Shown here in pieces: positions 48,640 to 57,773 of a stretch of DNA of 64,000 nucleotides (position 1 is the stretch's first letter; each line of letters starts with the position of its first letter). This DNA is from Phascolarctobacterium sp. (lineage in GTDB: Bacteria; Bacillota; Negativicutes; Acidaminococcales; Acidaminococcaceae): contig JAGAPX010000018.1 in assembly GCA_017623055.1 (NCBI GenBank), forward strand, positions 1 through 64,000, given 5' to 3'. A model generated the notes under the pieces. The model was not told where the DNA came from, searched no databases, and saw only the letters and a list, made by a program, of their open reading frames with translations. A program made the translations under genes and the position numbers.

Positions 48640-51078
48640 TTACGCTGCCGGTTCCTCTTCGATTGCGGGAGCTGCGTCAGCTACAACTTGAGCCAATTTG
48701 CTGCCATAATCGTCACGATCTTCGTAATCGTTTACACGAACACGTTCAACTTTGTTAGCGTCGTCGTCAGCACCTTTAATACGGTCGATACGGATTCTGC
48801 CAAGCTCAGCTTCGAATTCTTTCAGCAATCTGCCGTCAACGGGGAAGCCTTTTTCAAGAGCTCTGTACAGCATTGCTGCGTATTCGTAACGGGTCATGCT
48901 ACGGTCGCCGCCGAAGTTGCCATCGGGATACCCTTCGATGATACCGCGTTTTTGGAGGTTTTCAACATAATCGTATGCCCAGTGATTTTCAGGAACATCC
49001 GGGAACATAACAGTGTCGAGGAGCGGGTTGCCTTTGCCTGCGATTTGGCTAACCAGTGCAGTGAGGGCTGCTACTTGATCGCGCAGGTCTTGAATTTCGT
49101 GAGCCATTGCCACACGAGAGTTGCTTACATTATTCTTACGGTCGAGAGCGAAGGTTACGCCTGCATTTACCATGTTTTCGCCATTACCCATGGTACCTGC
49201 TACGCTGAACATAACTTTTTCAGTGGGACGATAGAATGCGCCCAAAGCCGCAGCAGTTTCGCCACGATAGTTACCTACGCCTGCGCTGAATTGGAGTTTG
49301 TCGTCAGGATCAAAATCCATGGGGTGAAGTGCTGCCAACGCTGCTGCACCTGCGCCCACTTTGTCCAAACGAGTACCGAGTTTGTCAAGACGATTGCCAA
49401 GCATATTATCGCCTGCAATGCGGTCTTGTTGTTCTTTCCAAAGTTGGCTACCATTGATAGCGTCTTGAGAAGTTTCGGAAACTTCGCCATCAGCAAGTTC
49501 AGTAATTTTATCTCCGTTCATCTCGATACCATTATTATCGATTACCAAACCATCAGTAATTTGAACTCCATCCATATTTCGAAGAGTGCTCGCCAAAGAA
49601 ATTGTATAGTTACCTAAACCTCTCGCTTTTTGAGTTACCTCAATGTTTGCACCAGCTTCAGTGCTCAAGGACTCAGCAAACAAAGTAGCAAAGTCTACCG
49701 CACCTTGCACTACATTACCAGAAGTATCTTGGAATTCCAAAACGATTTCCGGAACACCAGTAGTTTGGTCGATGTAACCGATTAATGCGTTATTGTTTAC
49801 CATATCTTGGTAAGCAGCTACCTGACCAGCATCATAGTTTCCATCTGCATCAGGAGTCATAACACGAGGAACAATAACATCAATCGCTCTTACGCCTTCG
49901 CCAAACAAATTCTTTTGAACCAAAGTAGTATCTTTAATAGTGGTAGAAGCATCTTCACCATTCTCGGTTTGAGTTACATTGTAGTAATTAACATTGTAGG
50001 TCTTACCATAATTATCAGTTACTTGCTCGGTTTGTCTTTCAGAAATATTGGTTACATTGTTATTTTCAATATTAACAATCTTGCTGTAGTTATTGTTGAT
50101 AGCTTGTTCAATAGTGCTGTTGCCACCTTCTTGAGTATCACTTTCTTGGTTGGTATCACCAGCGTAGTCAATGGTAGCATTGCCAATTCTCACATAGCTG
50201 CTATAAGTATCGCCAAAATTAGTAGTAATAGTAGAATCTAAATAATCACCGTTCAAAGCCATTTCGTGACCAGTAATGTGCTTGTCTTTAAATTCTATAG
50301 TTTGTTGTTGTCCACCAACATTTTGGTCCACATACCAAACGTCACCATCTTCTCTATTCTTATAGATGTTAGTCACATAATCATTTTTTATCTTAGTGAT
50401 TTCGTTGGTGTTGTTCTGAATATTAGTGGCGTTGTTTTCAATATTAGTTACATTATTATTGATAGCCTGTTCAATAGTAACAGGATTACCATCAACAGTT
50501 ACAGTAGCATCGCCAATTTTTACTTCATTGGAAACTACTTGTTTAGTATCATCGTTATGAGTAATAGTAGTTACAAGCTTACCATCTTTAATCTCATGTT
50601 GCACTACATTAGCATAAGTATCAACAGCATTAATAACATACGGACTAGTATCAGTTCCATTACCAGTAATATAAACATTCTTACCATCTTCTACCATTGC
50701 TTTAACATCATTAATAATGGTAGTATTTAAAATTTTATTGAACGCTGCGGTTGCATTGCTAGAAACAGTAGTATAGGCATACGTATCATTGTATAAATTG
50801 CCTAATGCGGCTCTAGCTTGAGCTTCGGTCATATAGTGTACGCCAGGAGTTTGATAAATATCTTTCTCTGTATTCTTACGATCACCACGATACAAAGTAA
50901 TACCTAAGCCAGTACTACCATCTGATTTTTCTGTAGCAGAAAGTACTACAAGCGCTTCATAAGAGTTGCCATGATTTGCAGTATCATCCGCCCACGCATT
51001 ACCCATTCCAGTTGCCCACACGCAACCTGCTGCGATAATGCTTGCTAAAATTCTCAAATTTCTTCTTTTCTTCGTCAT
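48640..51078 (-). CDS. Trimeric (YadA-type) autotransporter with C-terminal SLH domain
   Basis: An 812-residue surface adhesin from ATG 51078 (MTKKRRNLRILASII), with AAAGGAGGG upstream. The order is: signal peptide (~1-30); Asn-rich head and stalk with repeated IEQAINNN / NIENN coiled-coil motifs; YadA anchor (~570-645; GAGAAALAALHP, AALGAFYRP, GENMVNAGVTFAL); a coiled coil (~650-682); and an SLH domain (~691-744; FPDVPENHWAYDYVENLQKRGIIEGYPDGNF) before an acidic tail. The barrel is usually the last domain, so the added coiled coil and SLH should lie in the periplasm and tie the adhesin to peptidoglycan. An in-frame upstream ATG at 51213 lies in the leader and is not preferred. Confidence 0.9.
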   Translation of the reverse strand: MTKKRRNLRILASIIAAGCVWATGMGNAWADDTANHGNSYEALVVLSATEKSDGSTGLGITLYRGDRKNTEKDIYQTPGVHYMTEAQARAALGNLYNDTYAYTTVSSNATAAFNKILNTTIINDVKAMVEDGKNVYITGNGTDTSPYVINAVDTYANVVQHEIKDGKLVTTITHNDDTKQVVSNEVKIGDATVTVDGNPVTIEQAINNNVTNIENNATNIQNNTNEITKIKNDYVTNIYKNREDGDVWYVDQNVGGQQQTIEFKDKHITGHEMALNGDYLDSTITTNFGDTYSSYVRIGNATIDYAGDTNQESDTQEGGNSTIEQAINNNYSKIVNIENNNVTNISERQTEQVTDNYGKTYNVNYYNVTQTENGEDASTTIKDTTLVQKNLFGEGVRAIDVIVPRVMTPDADGNYDAGQVAAYQDMVNNNALIGYIDQTTGVPEIVLEFQDTSGNVVQGAVDFATLFAESLSTEAGANIEVTQKARGLGNYTISLASTLRNMDGVQITDGLVIDNNGIEMNGDKITELADGEVSETSQDAINGSQLWKEQQDRIAGDNMLGNRLDKLGTRLDKVGAGAAALAALHPMDFDPDDKLQFSAGVGNYRGETAAALGAFYRPTEKVMFSVAGTMGNGENMVNAGVTFALDRKNNVSNSRVAMAHEIQDLRDQVAALTALVSQIAGKGNPLLDTVMFPDVPENHWAYDYVENLQKRGIIEGYPDGNFGGDRSMTRYEYAAMLYRALEKGFPVDGRLLKEFEAELGRIRIDRIKGADDDANKVERVRVNDYEDRDDYGSKLAQVVADAAPAIEEEPAA

Positions 51079-51084
51079 AAGTCG

Positions 51085-51247
51085 TTCCCTCCTTTTGGTT
51101 GGAAATCTTTCGTCACACCAATCAAAAGTAGCTTTCGCTACGTTGTCGTCAACGGCAATCGAGTTTGCGGCTTGTGGCTTTTTAATAAATCCCTCCTTTA
51201 TTTTTTCTTTCATTTAGATTTGCAATACCTTCTTCCTTTTGTATTGC
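51085..51247 (-). ncRNA. Structured 5' leader of the autotransporter gene
   Basis: Read 5' to 3' on the minus strand the leader holds four hairpins. First, GCAATAC/GTATTGC (51247-51222) has AAGGAAGAAGG in its loop. Next, CGTTG-ACGA-CAACG (51154-51141) is followed immediately by TAGC-GAAA-GCTA (51140-51129, a GNRA loop). Last, a nine-pair stem TTTTGaTTGG / CCAAcCAAAA abuts the AAGGAGG site. The reading frame also stays open back to 51213. I do not recognise the RNA class. Confidence 0.45.
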
Positions 51248-51550
51248 CTTTTAATTTATACACGTCCTGTTTGATTTTAATTTAACATTATTTTTACAAA
51301 TCCGTCAACTCCAGTATGATTACACAAATTTTTCACGATGTCTTTCACTTATGGAAGCCCTGTCCAGCTCTTGTGTTATGTTTTAATTGAATGAGTAATT
51401 TTTACCACAAGAGGTTTACAAATAAAAAAATAATACTACTTTTATATGTTTCATTTTTTCACCAAAAAATTTTCAAAAAATTTTTTCTTAGCGCTTTAAC
51501 GAGCTACAATTTGTAAAGGAAGTTACAGGTTTTATATTGCTTTTCCAAAT
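51248..51550. other. AT-rich intergenic stretch
   Basis: About 300 bases with no coding potential. On the minus strand a TATAAA near 51256 may be the -10 of the autotransporter gene. The rest is homopolymer-rich and I see no repeat or RNA gene in it. Confidence 0.5.
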
Positions 51551-51636
51551 AAAAAGGAGCGCTTCCGCGCTCCGAAAAGTTGTTAAATATTTGAAAGGTA
51601 AATATTTAGAAGGAGCGTTGCAAAATGCAACGCTCC
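51551..51636 (-). terminator. Double hairpin terminator after the 143-aa gene
   Basis: Two hairpins share the arm core GGAGCG/CGCTCC. The first, 51612-51636, is a perfect 11-base stem GGAGCGTTGCA / TGCAACGCTCC. The second, 51556-51573, GGAGCGC / GCGCTCC, is followed by TTTTT on the minus strand and is the actual terminator. The arms could also cross-pair. Confidence 0.8.
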
Positions 51637-51669
51637 AAATTTTTTCAAGGCTTATTAAATTTTACGCTC

Positions 51670-52101
51670 TTAGTTTGCCCACACAAGTTTCATGATGCGC
51701 GGATATTCTTCTTGCAAATGTTTCAGAACAACGTCGATTACAGCGTGTACCAAACCGGGAACGAAGTCTTCGTCAGTAGAAGGAATGCAGCTTTCAATTA
51801 CGATATCGCCAGCTTCGTTGATGTAGTATTTGAAAACTTTATATTTTTCGTTAAGAGCATTGATGTGTTCCATTACAGCAGTGCGGTTTGCTTCTTTAAT
51901 AACTGCGCCTGCAACACGAACTTGTACCATTACATAGATGCTGTCGTCAACAACAACCATGGTGGGCAAGTTTTGACCGTTAACTTCCATAAAGGAACGG
52001 TACAAAACAGAGTGCATTTCGTTAGCAACTTCTTGCGCTTGGAAGCAGTTAATGTTGTTTTCTTGCAGGAATGCGTTAAATTTAGTAGCTTTTGCGTTCA
52101 T
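51670..52101 (-). CDS. YbjN-like protein of unknown function
   Basis: A 143-residue soluble protein. The pattern of an N-terminal helix, two beta-hairpins (TMVVVDDSIYVMVQVRVAG, YKVFKYYINEAGDIVIESCIP) and a C-terminal helix resembles the YbjN / secretion-chaperone fold, but no signature residue confirms it. GGGGGTAT-type ribosome site precedes ATG 52101. It is 35 bases downstream of an exported protein gene and shares its orientation. Confidence 0.5.
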   Translation of the reverse strand: MNAKATKFNAFLQENNINCFQAQEVANEMHSVLYRSFMEVNGQNLPTMVVVDDSIYVMVQVRVAGAVIKEANRTAVMEHINALNEKYKVFKYYINEAGDIVIESCIPSTDEDFVPGLVHAVIDVVLKHLQEEYPRIMKLVWAN

Positions 52102-52135
52102 TGGTTATACCCCCTCACCCAAAGGTGTTTATTTT

Positions 52136-52840
52136 TTATTTGCACTTAGCCAAATCGTCTTCTTTAATCTTCAGCGGTTTCTTATTGTCAGCAGAATCCA
52201 TCAGCACGATTTCGAAAGGAATTTGGCTTTGAGAGAAAACTTTTGCCGGGAAGGGCCACAGTTGTGCAGTATCTACCTTCGCAGCTTTCAATGCGTTTGC
52301 AGGCATATAAGCATCTTTTTCCAAATGATAGAAGTAGTCGTTGTCTTTGGAACGAATTACTACGTTTTCAATGGTGGGAACAGGATTGTTGTTCATAATA
52401 TTGTAGCTGCCGCTATTCCATACCCAAACCCAAACAACGTCTTTGTATTTTGCAACTTCGTTAATCAGTTTTTGGTCAGGAGCCACCAATTCTTTATCAG
52501 CCAAGAAATACAGATACTTGGTCAAGGAATAAGGAGTGATGAGCTGCACTCTTTGAGGACTCCACATAGTGGAAACAGCATAATCTTTTTCGCCCAGGTA
52601 ATATGCAACACGACGGTTCCAGTCGCTGATTTCTTTCAGTTTAGGAGCAGTGCGTTTAATTTCGCGCATATCTTTGCTGGTAAGTTGAGCCATATGAGTT
52701 TTGCCGGTAAGGGCAGGATAGTTTTCCATGGTAACGTTGGAAGGAGCAGCGATTGCAACAGGAGTAACTTCTGCGTCAAACAAAGGAGCAGCAGTAAATG
52801 CTACGGTCAAAAGACCAGCTGCCAAGATTTTTTTCAACAT
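52136..52840 (-). CDS. Exported protein of unknown function
   Basis: A 234-residue protein from ATG 52840 (MLKKILAAGLLTVAFTAAPLF), with a signal peptide cleaved near AIA-A. The mature part is rich in Trp, Tyr and Lys (YKDVVWVWVWNSGSY, DNDYFYHLEKDAYMP) with no recognised domain. It is probably periplasmic or surface-exposed. It may be co-transcribed with the YbjN-like gene. Confidence 0.6.
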   Translation of the reverse strand: MLKKILAAGLLTVAFTAAPLFDAEVTPVAIAAPSNVTMENYPALTGKTHMAQLTSKDMREIKRTAPKLKEISDWNRRVAYYLGEKDYAVSTMWSPQRVQLITPYSLTKYLYFLADKELVAPDQKLINEVAKYKDVVWVWVWNSGSYNIMNNNPVPTIENVVIRSKDNDYFYHLEKDAYMPANALKAAKVDTAQLWPFPAKVFSQSQIPFEIVLMDSADNKKPLKIKEDDLAKCK

Positions 52841-52918
52841 AATATCACCATCCATATCTAAGATATTTTAATTATATCATTTTAGTAACTTTTCCGCAAA
52901 CAAGTTGGCAAAAGCAAA

Positions 52919-52934
52919 TGTTTCACGTGATACA
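52919..52934. other. parS-like site (one mismatch)
   Basis: TGTTTCACGTGATACA differs from the parS consensus at one base in the right arm. It lies between the exported-protein gene and the HerA-like gene, 6 kb from the perfect site at 46879. Confidence 0.75.
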
Positions 52935-53028
52935 TTTGGTAATCAGAAAAGCTCGTGGTTTTTATTTGCCCTATCGCCAGCAAGCCTATATAATAGAAGA
53001 AAGAATGAAAAATTTCGGAGGTGCTGTG

Positions 53029-54579
53029 ATGTATATTCCTAAATTACATAAAGTTTGGCTGTGCCAAAGTAGCGAGGGCAGCATTCATCTTACTCCTAAA
53101 ATGGCTAACCGCCACGGCTTAATCGCTGGCGCTACTGGTACCGGTAAAACCGTAACCTTAAAAGTTTTGGCAGAATCCTTTAGCGAAATGGGCGTGCCTG
53201 TATTCTTGGCAGATATTAAGGGCGACGTTTCCGGCATGTGCCTGCCCGGCGAAGATAGCGAAGGCTTCCAAAAACGTATCCGCAACAAGCTGGGTTTAGA
53301 GATTGATTGGAAATTTGAAGGCTATCCCATCCGCTTCTGGGATGTGTACGGCAAAAAAGGTCACCCCGTACGCACTACCATCTCCGAAATGGGTCCGGAA
53401 CTTTTGAGCAGATTGTTGGAATTGAACGATACCCAAACCGGTATCATGAACATCATCTTCCGTGTGGCAGATGAACAAGGCTTGCTCCTTTTAGATTTAA
53501 AAGATTTGCGTAGCATGGTGCAATACGTTGGCGAAAACGCTGCTGCGCTGAAAACTAAATACGGCAATGTTTCCGCGCAAAGTGTGGGCGCAATCCAACG
53601 TGCGCTTTTAAGACTGGAAGACCAAGGCGGTAACATTTTCTTTGGCGAGCCTGCTCTGGAAATTAAAGACTGGTTTGCCCAAGACGAAAAAGGCTATGGC
53701 GTGATTAATATGCTTCACTGCACCGAGCTGTTCCAAAGTCCGCTGCTGTATTCTACCTTCCTTTTGTGGATGCTTTCTGAACTGTATGAAAGTATGCCTG
53801 AAGCTGGCGACTTAGACAAACCGAAAATGGTTTTCTTCTTCGACGAAGCACATCTTATTTTCAAAGATGCTCCCCGTTCCCTGCTGGATAAGGTTGAACA
53901 AATCGTACGTCTCATCCGCTCCAAAGGCATTGGCATTTACTTTATCACCCAATTGCCCAGCGATATTCCCGACAGCGTACTGTCCCAACTTGGCAACAAA
54001 CTCCAACACGCTTTGCGTGCCTACACCCCCAAAGACCAAAAAGCTCTTAAAGTTGCGGCTCAATCCTTCCGTCCCAATCCCAAACTGGATGCGGAGGCTG
54101 CTCTTTCCGAGTTGGGTACTGGCGAAGTTTTGGTATCCCTTCTTGACGAAGAAGGTATTCCCGGAATCGTTGAGCGTGCTTACGTGATGCCTCCCCGCAG
54201 CTTCTTAGGCGTTGCGGAAGAAAGCAAACGCCAAGAAATTATTAACGCTAGTCCGCTCCACAGCAAGTATGCTAAAACTGTGGACAGGGAATCTGCCTAC
54301 GAAGTTTTACAAAAACGCGCAGAGCAAGCTGGCAAAGAAGCAGCGGAAGAAGCTGGCGAAGAATACGTTCCTGAGGAGGAAACTCTCCAAGAAGAAATCC
54401 GCCGTAATTCTCGCTCCACTAGCACTAAAACTAAAAAGACTACTACTCGCCGCACTACTACCAAAAAAGAACCCCCTTCTATGTTCGAAAAAGTTGCAGA
54501 AAAAGCTGCCACCTCTTTCGGACGCTCCATTGCCAACGCATTAGCTCGTGGTATTTTGGGTAGTCTCTTGAAAAAATAA
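53029..54579 (+). CDS. HerA/DUF853-type P-loop ATPase
   Basis: A 516-residue ATPase from ATG 53029 ([13 protein letters not shown]), with CGGAGG upstream; an in-frame ATG at 52918 overlaps the parS site and is rejected. It has Walker A GATGTGKT (34-41), Walker [13 protein letters not shown], and the downstream sensor segment [22 protein letters not shown]. This is the DUF853 family of HerA-like bacterial helicases. The C terminus has a low-complexity Thr/Lys/Arg linker and a short helix. Its biological role is not established. It is monocistronic. Confidence 0.85.
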   Translation: MYIPKLHKVWLCQSSEGSIHLTPKMANRHGLIAGATGTGKTVTLKVLAESFSEMGVPVFLADIKGDVSGMCLPGEDSEGFQKRIRNKLGLEIDWKFEGYPIRFWDVYGKKGHPVRTTISEMGPELLSRLLELNDTQTGIMNIIFRVADEQGLLLLDLKDLRSMVQYVGENAAALKTKYGNVSAQSVGAIQRALLRLEDQGGNIFFGEPALEIKDWFAQDEKGYGVINMLHCTELFQSPLLYSTFLLWMLSELYESMPEAGDLDKPKMVFFFDEAHLIFKDAPRSLLDKVEQIVRLIRSKGIGIYFITQLPSDIPDSVLSQLGNKLQHALRAYTPKDQKALKVAAQSFRPNPKLDAEAALSELGTGEVLVSLLDEEGIPGIVERAYVMPPRSFLGVAEESKRQEIINASPLHSKYAKTVDRESAYEVLQKRAEQAGKEAAEEAGEEYVPEEETLQEEIRRNSRSTSTKTKKTTTRRTTTKKEPPSMFEKVAEKAATSFGRSIANALARGILGSLLKK

Positions 54580-54589
54580 CGATTTATAA

Positions 54590-54630
54590 AAGCTCATCTT
54601 TTTGTTTAACAAAGAGATGAGCTTGTTTTT
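54590..54630 (+). terminator. Terminator after the HerA-like gene
   Basis: AAGCTCATCT / AGATGAGCTT ten-base stem followed by GTTTTTTG. Confidence 0.85.
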
Positions 54631-54697
54631 TGTTCGCAATTCTCACCACAACACCCAAACAAAATTTATTAATACGAACAAAATTTTCAAATTATCG

Positions 54698-54726
54698 TTG
54701 ACAAAAGAAACCGTTCGTTGTAAAAT
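54698..54726 (+). promoter_or_regulatory. Promoter of the LysM gene
   Basis: TTGACA (54698-54703), 17 bases, TAAAAT (54721-54726). CGAAC at 54675 and GTTCG at 54713, the latter inside the spacer, make a widely spaced inverted pair that could be an operator. Confidence 0.65.
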
Positions 54727-54765
54727 AAATTCAACAAACAGTCGTTTTGAAAGTTGGTGAATGTT

Positions 54766-55056
54766 GTGAATAAGATTTTAGCAATCCTCTGCTTAGGCTT
54801 TACTTTATATACTGGAATGAATATGGTTCTTGCTGAAGAACCGGTTTACTACAACCAAAAGATTACCGTTCACAGTGGCGACACCATGTGGTCCATCGCT
54901 AACCGTTGGAGCGATGACAAAGAAGATGTTCGCGAAGTAATGCACCGCATCTGCGAAGCAAACAATCTGAAAAGCAAACACATTTACCCTGGTCAAGTTC
55001 TTACCATCCCCGTGAAGGCGGTTACTACCAACGATTATATGTTGGCTAGTAAATAA
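54766..55056 (+). CDS. Small LysM-domain membrane protein
   Basis: About 96 residues. GTG 54766 (MNKILAILCLGF if read as Met) has GGTG upstream; an in-frame TTG at 54754 and GTG at 54757 are alternatives. One N-terminal hydrophobic segment is followed by a LysM domain (ITVHSGDTMWSIANRWSDDKEDVREVMHRICEANNL...IYPGQVLTIPV). Length and layout resemble YneA, the SOS-induced division inhibitor of Bacillus, but no lexA is nearby and no canonical LexA box is seen. A general peptidoglycan-binding role is certain only at domain level. Confidence 0.75.
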   Translation: MNKILAILCLGFTLYTGMNMVLAEEPVYYNQKITVHSGDTMWSIANRWSDDKEDVREVMHRICEANNLKSKHIYPGQVLTIPVKAVTTNDYMLASK

Positions 55057-55086
55057 GTTCATAATCTAACACTCCTCCCTTATGAC

Positions 55087-55120
55087 AAAAGGCGTTCTCG
55101 AAAATTCGAGAACGCCTTTT
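55087..55120. terminator. Bidirectional terminator
   Basis: AAAAGGCGTTCTCGAA / TTCGAGAACGCCTTTT, a perfect 16-base stem with a two-base centre, between the convergent LysM and porin genes. Confidence 0.9.
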
Positions 55121-55135
55121 TTATTTTACTATATT

Positions 55136-56152
55136 TTAAAATCTATATACCACTTCAGACCAAATTGCTTGGTCACTCAAATCTTCACGACGAGTGGTCA
55201 AATCAAAGTATCTTACGGTTGCAACAAGATTTTTCGCCAAAGTATAGTTGGCTGCAATTTCAAAACCTTTATAACCATCTTTATTTGCTTTGGGATCATT
55301 ATTATAAGGTTCCCATTCAGGATCTTCTGCCCAGGCAATGAAGTAATTTGAATACTGAGAATTAGTGGAGTAAATATAAGTAGAAGCAGGAATATCGAAA
55401 TAGTTAAAGCTTACGCCCCAAGTACCTACTTCTCTTTCTTTCGCACCCTTATACGCCAAGCCTGCGTTCCAGCCATGGTTACTCAACCTATGCTTTTTGT
55501 CAGAAGATTCACCATAAGCATATTCCGCATTTAAAACAAGGTCTTGTGCTATTTCTGCACCAGCACCAATATTGAAGATTTCTTTTCTGTAATCAAGATC
55601 AGCATTATAGTAGGTAGCGTAAACATCAGTTGCGCCCAATTTTGTCGCAGCATCAAAAACAAAAATTTCAGTTGCATCATCTTGGGAGAAGAATCCTTTG
55701 TATTGAGGCTCTTGAATGTCAATATCAAGAGAACTACCTGCATAAACAGTAAGCTTCACTTCCTCACCATAAGTTGCCTTAACCCCATCAAAAATTCCAT
55801 CGATGATGTTGCCCTTGTTCAACATAATGCTTTGACGTCCAGCATCAAACTTCACTCCGCCAAGCTTACCGGAAACATAAGCAAGCTTAAATTCTGTATC
55901 CTCATCACTACTGTCACCCACAAGATTTGCTTCATTTTGCAACCGAGCAGTAAGACTCCAATTTTCATTGAATTGTCCTTGCAAATTTATGCGTGTACGC
56001 AAAATAGAATGACAAAGTCCCACATCAGAATCCCCATAATGAGCACGTACATCTCCACTTATTTTGATGGGTTCAGCAGCATTTGCCGCATAAGCAGAGG
56101 CAGTTACACCAAGTGCTAAAACCATAGCCAAAGTTAAAGCTTTCTTCATCAT
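55136..56152 (-). CDS. Outer-membrane beta-barrel porin
   Basis: A 338-residue protein with a signal peptide (MMKKALTLAMVLALGVTASAYA). The mature chain alternates polar and hydrophobic residues in many short strands, has aromatic girdles and ends in VVYRF, the C-terminal Phe of outer-membrane barrels. GDVRAHYGD and FDAGRQSIMLNKGNIIDGIFDGVKATYG resemble Negativicute putative porins. It lacks the N-terminal SLH domain of OmpM porins. It begins 4 bases after the symporter gene, so it is in one operon with two inner-membrane symporters. Confidence 0.82.
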   Translation of the reverse strand: MMKKALTLAMVLALGVTASAYAANAAEPIKISGDVRAHYGDSDVGLCHSILRTRINLQGQFNENWSLTARLQNEANLVGDSSDEDTEFKLAYVSGKLGGVKFDAGRQSIMLNKGNIIDGIFDGVKATYGEEVKLTVYAGSSLDIDIQEPQYKGFFSQDDATEIFVFDAATKLGATDVYATYYNADLDYRKEIFNIGAGAEIAQDLVLNAEYAYGESSDKKHRLSNHGWNAGLAYKGAKEREVGTWGVSFNYFDIPASTYIYSTNSQYSNYFIAWAEDPEWEPYNNDPKANKDGYKGFEIAANYTLAKNLVATVRYFDLTTRREDLSDQAIWSEVVYRF

Positions 56153-56156
56153 CAAA

Positions 56157-57737
56157 TCACCCCTTACGTAATTTATCGTAGTCTAACATATTCAAATCTC
56201 CTGCCAATTCCACAAGCTCTGTTTGTAAGCACAAGAGATTAACTGCAGTACAGATAAAGTCCATAATAACTTCCACTGCGATAATTATGGGTACTGCTTC
56301 TGCAGGAATATTTAATTGTAAAAACAGTAATGTATAACAAGTTAAAGAGCCACCGGGAATAGGCGGTGTTGCAATTGCTAAAACTACGCTGATAAACAAA
56401 GCGGTCAAAAGCCAGTTCAGAGAAATAGTTACACCATAAACTTCTGCCATACACATAGCTGCAGTCATAAATAAAATACAACCACCAATCATATAAATGA
56501 TTTGTCCCATGGGCACGCCAAAGTTTACAACACGCTTATCAATACCAAGTTTCTTTTCACAGGTTTCCATATTGCTGGCAAAAGCTGCGGAAGAAGAAGC
56601 AGTACTTACGGCAATAAAGAAAGTTTGAGAGAGCTTCTTTAATAGCAAAATAGGAGAAACCTTTTTGCGTAAGGAAATCATACCTACGTAAAAAGCAATT
56701 GCTACCACATAACCAATCACAGTCACCAACAAAATCTTATAAGCTTGAACCAAGATGGAAAAGTTATCGCTGATAATCATTCCCAATACACTCATAAAGA
56801 TAAAGTACGGTACAAACTTACTGATAGTTTCCATAATAAGATTGACGATATAGTTGGACTGCTCTACCAAAGAAGCCGCAGTTGTAGTCTTATTCCCAAG
56901 AATCAACATCGAAAGACCAATGACAATGGAAACAAAGATAATCTGTAAAGGATTGCCTGTAACGAAAGGTTCTACAAAATTTTTAGGAACCATATTCAAC
57001 ACAATCTTGTATAGGTCAAATAATTTGAAGCTTGTAGCCCCATCCATAGCAATATCAAAGAAAGGCAGAATAGGTAAACAACCTACGATAGTAACGACGA
57101 AGGACATAATTACGAACCGCGCCATCATTCTTTTACCAACGATACTAAAGGTAGTTGTATCACCAATACTATAAATACCCCAAGCAATGGAAAAGAAAAT
57201 CAAAGGCCCTGCAATCGCAGAGAGTATTCCCATAAAAGTATCAAAAAGCGGATTAATAAGATAAGTCCCAATGCCAAGACGAATATCGTCAGGCAAAAAC
57301 AAGCACAAGCCACCGCAAACAATAGCAGAAACAATGGAACCAATGAGCTGTTCCATTTGGGAATGTCCTTTTTTGCGAGGAATAAAGGTAATGCGGTTGA
57401 TGCCATTTACATATTCCCAGTTAGGTGCAAGCCCCATATTAACCATTACGCTGTTAAGCACTTCACTGCTCTCACCTTGTTCCACTTTTTCTTCAATTGG
57501 ATTGAAGCGAGCAGAGTTAATGTTTAGAACAATACGCGGTCTGCCAAAACGCTTGCGGCAATCCAAAGCAACTTCTTGTTCTTCACCAAAACGCTCTTGG
57601 TAGTTAAGCAAGATTTCTTCAGCAGCAAACTTAATGCGCATGGCATCCTTACGATCAACTTTGCACTTATCTAAAAATGCGCCAATCTCCTCGCTGATGA
57701 TATCAATATTCAAATTCGATAAAAGATAATTCGCCAT
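56157..57737 (-). CDS. SDF-family symporter with N-terminal GHKL-like domain, copy 1
   Basis: A 526-residue protein. Residues ~1-125 are soluble: RIKFAAEEILLNYQERF has the Glu41...Asn45 pattern of a GHKL N-box, and the region ends in strands like an RsbW-type domain, but G1/G2 motifs are absent. Residues ~135-500 are a glutamate/dicarboxylate (SDF) symporter, with the serine-rich hairpin STASSSAAFAS and IPGGSLTC. The usual NMDGT motif is missing (NFGVPMGQIIYM). The position equivalent to GltPh Arg397 is Cys (DFICTAVN), as in neutral amino acid carriers. It is the second gene of a symporter-symporter-porin operon. Confidence 0.85.
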   Translation of the reverse strand: MANYLLSNLNIDIISEEIGAFLDKCKVDRKDAMRIKFAAEEILLNYQERFGEEQEVALDCRKRFGRPRIVLNINSARFNPIEEKVEQGESSEVLNSVMVNMGLAPNWEYVNGINRITFIPRKKGHSQMEQLIGSIVSAIVCGGLCLFLPDDIRLGIGTYLINPLFDTFMGILSAIAGPLIFFSIAWGIYSIGDTTTFSIVGKRMMARFVIMSFVVTIVGCLPILPFFDIAMDGATSFKLFDLYKIVLNMVPKNFVEPFVTGNPLQIIFVSIVIGLSMLILGNKTTTAASLVEQSNYIVNLIMETISKFVPYFIFMSVLGMIISDNFSILVQAYKILLVTVIGYVVAIAFYVGMISLRKKVSPILLLKKLSQTFFIAVSTASSSAAFASNMETCEKKLGIDKRVVNFGVPMGQIIYMIGGCILFMTAAMCMAEVYGVTISLNWLLTALFISVVLAIATPPIPGGSLTCYTLLFLQLNIPAEAVPIIIAVEVIMDFICTAVNLLCLQTELVELAGDLNMLDYDKLRKG

Positions 57738-57773
57738 AACAGTTTCCTCTAAAATTAATTAGCATAAACAATT

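Noticed and set aside
51085-51247. Cyclic-di-GMP riboswitch in the adhesin leader
   Set aside because: A GNRA hairpin is present, but the conserved GEMM core sequences do not line up.
52918-53028. Upstream extension of the HerA-like protein to an ATG at 52918
   Set aside because: This ATG lies within the parS-like site and has no ribosome site; CGGAGG precedes ATG 53029.
54675-54720. LexA box before the LysM gene
   Set aside because: CGAAC and GTTCG are 33 bases apart instead of the 4-base spacing of Gram-positive LexA sites.
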